Source of the DNA: JBBSGC01 sp038254525
Lineage (GTDB): Bacteria > Actinomycetota > Actinomycetes > Propionibacteriales > Nocardioidaceae
Reading direction: 5' to 3'
Length of the DNA stretch: 10,505 bases
Assembly (NCBI GenBank): GCA_038254525.1
Contig: JBBSGC010000068.1
Span: 1-10,505 of the forward strand
Shown: in pieces, positions 8,602 to 10,505 of the stretch
Numbering within the stretch: the first letter of the stretch is position 1
Layout: the number at the start of each line of letters is the position of its first letter
The notes under the pieces: generated by a model
What the model saw: only the letters and a program-made list of their open reading frames with translations
The model's database searches: none
Told to the model about the DNA's origin: nothing
Position numbers and translations under genes: made by a program

Positions 8602-8745
8602 AGACGGCACAGGGTCTCCGGAGGTCTCTTCCACCGCGGCCGCAGATCCGCGCGGGCAGCCGGTGCCGCCGGGTGAGCGGTCACCGACCGGGCACCGTGA
8701 TGACGACGTCACCGCGAAGGAATACTCCCCTCCTGCGCGCAGTCT
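8602..8745 (-). promoter_or_regulatory. yybP-ykoY manganese riboswitch in the terC leader
   Basis: Minus strand 5' to 3': closing stem P1 AGAC (8745-8742) and GCGCAGG (8738-8732); the hallmark L1 element GGGGAGTA (8730-8723); GTCGTCATCACGGTGCC (about 8707-8691), of which CGGTGCC pairs with GGCACCG in a 7-bp stem holding a CGGTC/GACCG hairpin; the L3 element AAGAGACCTCCGG (8630-8618); then 3' P1 CCTGTGC (8613-8607, one G-U pair) and GTCT (8605-8602). GGGGAGUA plus a downstream AGACCUxxG element is the signature of this class, which docks L1 and L3 around Mn2+. TerC/Alx genes are its best-known targets and Mn2+ normally turns expression on. P1 ends 1 nt before the CCGGAGG that holds the SD core, favouring translational control. 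I did not find a convincing promoter for this leader. Confidence 0.88.
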
Positions 8746-8790
8746 CCCAGCCAGCAGCCGGCAATGCCAGTCGATGCCGCGGCCCGGGCT

Positions 8791-8818
8791 CCGGGTGCCT
8801 CACCGCTGGGCTACCCGG
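8791..8818. repeat. Bulged inverted repeat in the terC-sppA divergent region
   Basis: On the minus strand CCGGGT-a-GCC pairs with GGC-ACCCGG: 9 bp with one bulged A and a 9-nt loop. It sits 13 bp upstream of the sppA -10 and about 45 nt beyond the 5' end of the terC aptamer. It could be an operator for either gene or a structured 5' leader element. No function can be assigned. Confidence 0.4.
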
Positions 8819-8831
8819 CGGCGCGACGACG

Positions 8832-8843
8832 TACCGTCGCTCC
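8832..8843 (+). promoter_or_regulatory. Putative leaderless promoter (-10 TACCGT) of sppA
   Basis: TACCGT at 8832-8837 is followed by 6 nt and the ATG at 8844. There is no SD, and no credible -35 at 16-18 nt. The arrangement matches the TANNNT-N6/7-start pattern seen before the MPI-like and serine hydrolase genes. Confidence 0.55.
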
Positions 8844-10505
8844 ATGACACTGCGTCCGTCGGCCGCCGCCCGGCACGTGCCAGGGGTCCGTCCCGTTGCG
8901 CCGACGGTGCTCGAGATCGACCTGTCGCGCGGTCTGGTGGACGGCACGCCGGGCGACCCCCTTTCCGGTCTGCGCACGCGCCACACCCCGCGGATCGGCG
9001 ACGTGCTCGGCGGGCTGCGGCGGGCCGTCGGCGACGACTCCGTGGCGGCTGTGCTGCTCCTGCTGGGTGGGCCGGTGACGGCCGCCAGGGCCGACGAGCT
9101 GGGGTTGGCGCTGGAGGCCGTCTCCGCCGCCGGCAAGCTCACTGTCGCCTTCGCCGAGTCGTTCGGCGAGGGCGGCGCGGGGACCGTCTCCTACGGGCTG
9201 GCGGCGCACTGCGATGTCGTGTGGATGCAGCCCTCGGGTTCCGTCGGGCTAACCGGCGTCGCGGTGACCGTCACCCTTCTGCGTGGCAGCCTGGACAAGA
9301 TCGGGGCCGAGCCCCAGTTCGGTCAGCGGCACGAGTTCAAGACAGCTGCCAACACGTTCGCGGCCGAGGACGTGACCGCTCCGCAGCGGGAGATGACGCA
9401 GCGGCTCGCCGACTCGGTGCTGGAGGAGGTGACCGAAACGGTCACCCGCCGGCGACGACTGGACGCAACGCGGGTGGCCGGCGCAGTGCAGGCCGCACCG
9501 CTGAGCGCCGCCCAGGCGTTGGAGCATGGACTGGTCGACCGGCTCGGATACCGCGACGAGGTCTACGCAGCGGTGCGCCGCCAGGTCGGGACCGACGGCC
9601 AGGTCCGGCTACGGTTCGCGCACCGGTACGCACAGCGTTCGAGCGGCCGGGTCGAGCGGCTGCGCCGCCACCGCGACCCGGTGGTCGCCGTCGTCGAGGT
9701 GCATGGGCAGATCGTCTCCGGGCGGAGCCGGGCCGGCGGACTGGGCGGTCCGGCCGCCGGGTCGGACAGCGTGGTGGCCGCGCTGCGGGCCGCCCAGGAT
9801 GACCAGCACGTGAAGGCCGTGGTGCTGCACGTCGACTCCCCCGGTGGCTCCTACGTCGCCTCTGACGCCATTCGCCACGCGGTGATCACCAACCAGCAGT
9901 CGGGACGTCCGGTCGTGGCGTCGATGGCTTCGGTGGCCGCCTCCGGAGGCTACTTCGTGTCGATGGCAGCCGACCGCGTCGTCGCGCTCCCGACCACGCT
10001 CACCGGCTCCATCGGTGTGCTGGCCGGGAAGCTTGTCCTGCGCCGGTCCTTCGAGCGGATCGGGCTGCTCCGCGAGGCCATGGCGGCGGGACCGGACGCC
10101 ACCATGTTCTCCACCCTCGAACCGTTCACCGACACCCAGTGGGCCAAGCTGGACGCCTGGCTGGACGAGGTCTACGCCGACTTCACCGCCAAGGCGGCCG
10201 CCGACCGATCCATGCCGTACGCGGAGCTCGAGCCACTCGCCCGGGGACGGGTGTGGACCGGCGCCGACGCGCTGCGCCGCGGCCTGGTCGACGAGTTGGG
10301 CGGCCGACAGCGCGCCGTGCAGCTGGCCTGCGACCTGGCGGCGCTCGACCGGGACCGGGTGCGGCTGGTCAAGACTCCCCGGATGTCGCGCTTGGAGCGG
10401 CTGCGCCCGGCGGAGTCGACCCAGTCCGCGGCTGCTGCCGCGGTGCCGCTCCCGCTCAACGCAGAGGCGCTGCTGGGTTCGCTGACGGGGGCGTTGGGCC
10501 TGCCC
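8844..10505 (+). CDS. sppA: Signal peptide peptidase SppA-like S49 protease, two-domain form (partial; 3' end outside window)
   Basis: 554 codons are visible, open to the right edge with no stop. Two tandem ClpP/crotonase-like S49 domains are seen. The N-domain (about 21-245) contains FGEGGAGTVSYGLAAHCDVVWMQ and a likely general-base Lys166 in HEFKTAANTF. The C-domain (about 278-510) contains VVAVVEVHGQIVSG, VLHVDSPGGS, and nucleophile Ser367 in AASGGYFVSMAAD. Ser from one half and Lys from the other form the dyad in the 67-kDa SppA class. The family degrades cleaved signal peptides and other membrane peptides. No signal sequence or transmembrane anchor is visible: the protein enters the first domain strand near residue 21. 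Upstream codons are open but offer no ATG or GTG nearby, and the -10 spacing supports the ATG at 8844. Some C-terminal residues are missing. It diverges from terC. Confidence 0.92.
   Translation, partial: MTLRPSAAARHVPGVRPVAPTVLEIDLSRGLVDGTPGDPLSGLRTRHTPRIGDVLGGLRRAVGDDSVAAVLLLLGGPVTAARADELGLALEAVSAAGKLTVAFAESFGEGGAGTVSYGLAAHCDVVWMQPSGSVGLTGVAVTVTLLRGSLDKIGAEPQFGQRHEFKTAANTFAAEDVTAPQREMTQRLADSVLEEVTETVTRRRRLDATRVAGAVQAAPLSAAQALEHGLVDRLGYRDEVYAAVRRQVGTDGQVRLRFAHRYAQRSSGRVERLRRHRDPVVAVVEVHGQIVSGRSRAGGLGGPAAGSDSVVAALRAAQDDQHVKAVVLHVDSPGGSYVASDAIRHAVITNQQSGRPVVASMASVAASGGYFVSMAADRVVALPTTLTGSIGVLAGKLVLRRSFERIGLLREAMAAGPDATMFSTLEPFTDTQWAKLDAWLDEVYADFTAKAAADRSMPYAELEPLARGRVWTGADALRRGLVDELGGRQRAVQLACDLAALDRDRVRLVKTPRMSRLERLRPAESTQSAAAAAVPLPLNAEALLGSLTGALGLP

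Noticed and set aside
8489..9802. 437-codon plus-strand open frame overlapping sppA
   Set aside because: It is Arg-rich and out of frame with the clear SppA domains, so a shadow.

Overview
The window is very GC-rich chromosomal DNA with strong G/C preference at third codon positions, GTG starts, and TANNNT -10 elements placed 6-7 nt before some start codons. It encodes a mycothiol-type DinB-fold enzyme and an Rpf-domain muralytic protein. Together these point to a high-GC Gram-positive (Actinomycetes; Propionibacteriales/Nocardioides-like or a relative). The genus cannot be fixed from the sequence alone.

Layout. (1) Minus strand, 1-3547: the 5' part of a Tat-dependent Rieske 2Fe-2S lipoprotein gene (cut by the left edge), preceded by a complete uvrA. 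(2) Plus strand, 3631-6907, divergent from uvrA: a mycothiol-dependent maleylpyruvate-isomerase-like protein, a glyoxalase-II-like MBL hydrolase, a class-A beta-lactamase-fold serine hydrolase, and a YkfC-like SH3b-NlpC/P60 (C40) peptidase. The last two overlap by ATGA and both lack signal peptides. (3) Minus strand, 6924-8581: a small secreted Rpf-type transglycosylase downstream of a TerC/Alx-family membrane metal transporter. (4) Plus strand, 8844 to the right edge: a two-domain SppA-like serine/lysine peptidase, cut by the edge.

The most interesting content is non-coding. The rpf leader (7310-7479, minus) has the conserved segments and closing stem of the ydaO/yuaA cyclic-di-AMP riboswitch. 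The terC leader (8602-8745, minus) has the conserved elements and a long closing stem of the yybP-ykoY Mn2+ riboswitch. In both, the closing stem ends within a few nt of the Shine-Dalgarno (SD), and a segment inside the aptamer is perfectly complementary to that SD (6 nt for rpf, 7 nt for terC). This suggests control of translation initiation. The rpf promoter also carries a perfect 14-bp palindrome over its -10/start-site region.

How the genes may work together: the Rpf enzyme cuts peptidoglycan outside the cell under c-di-AMP control, and the two signal-less enzymes next to it look suited to processing wall peptides in the cytosol. TerC would handle Mn2+ homeostasis. The uvrA, MPI-like and MBL genes form a repair and thiol-detoxification neighbourhood.
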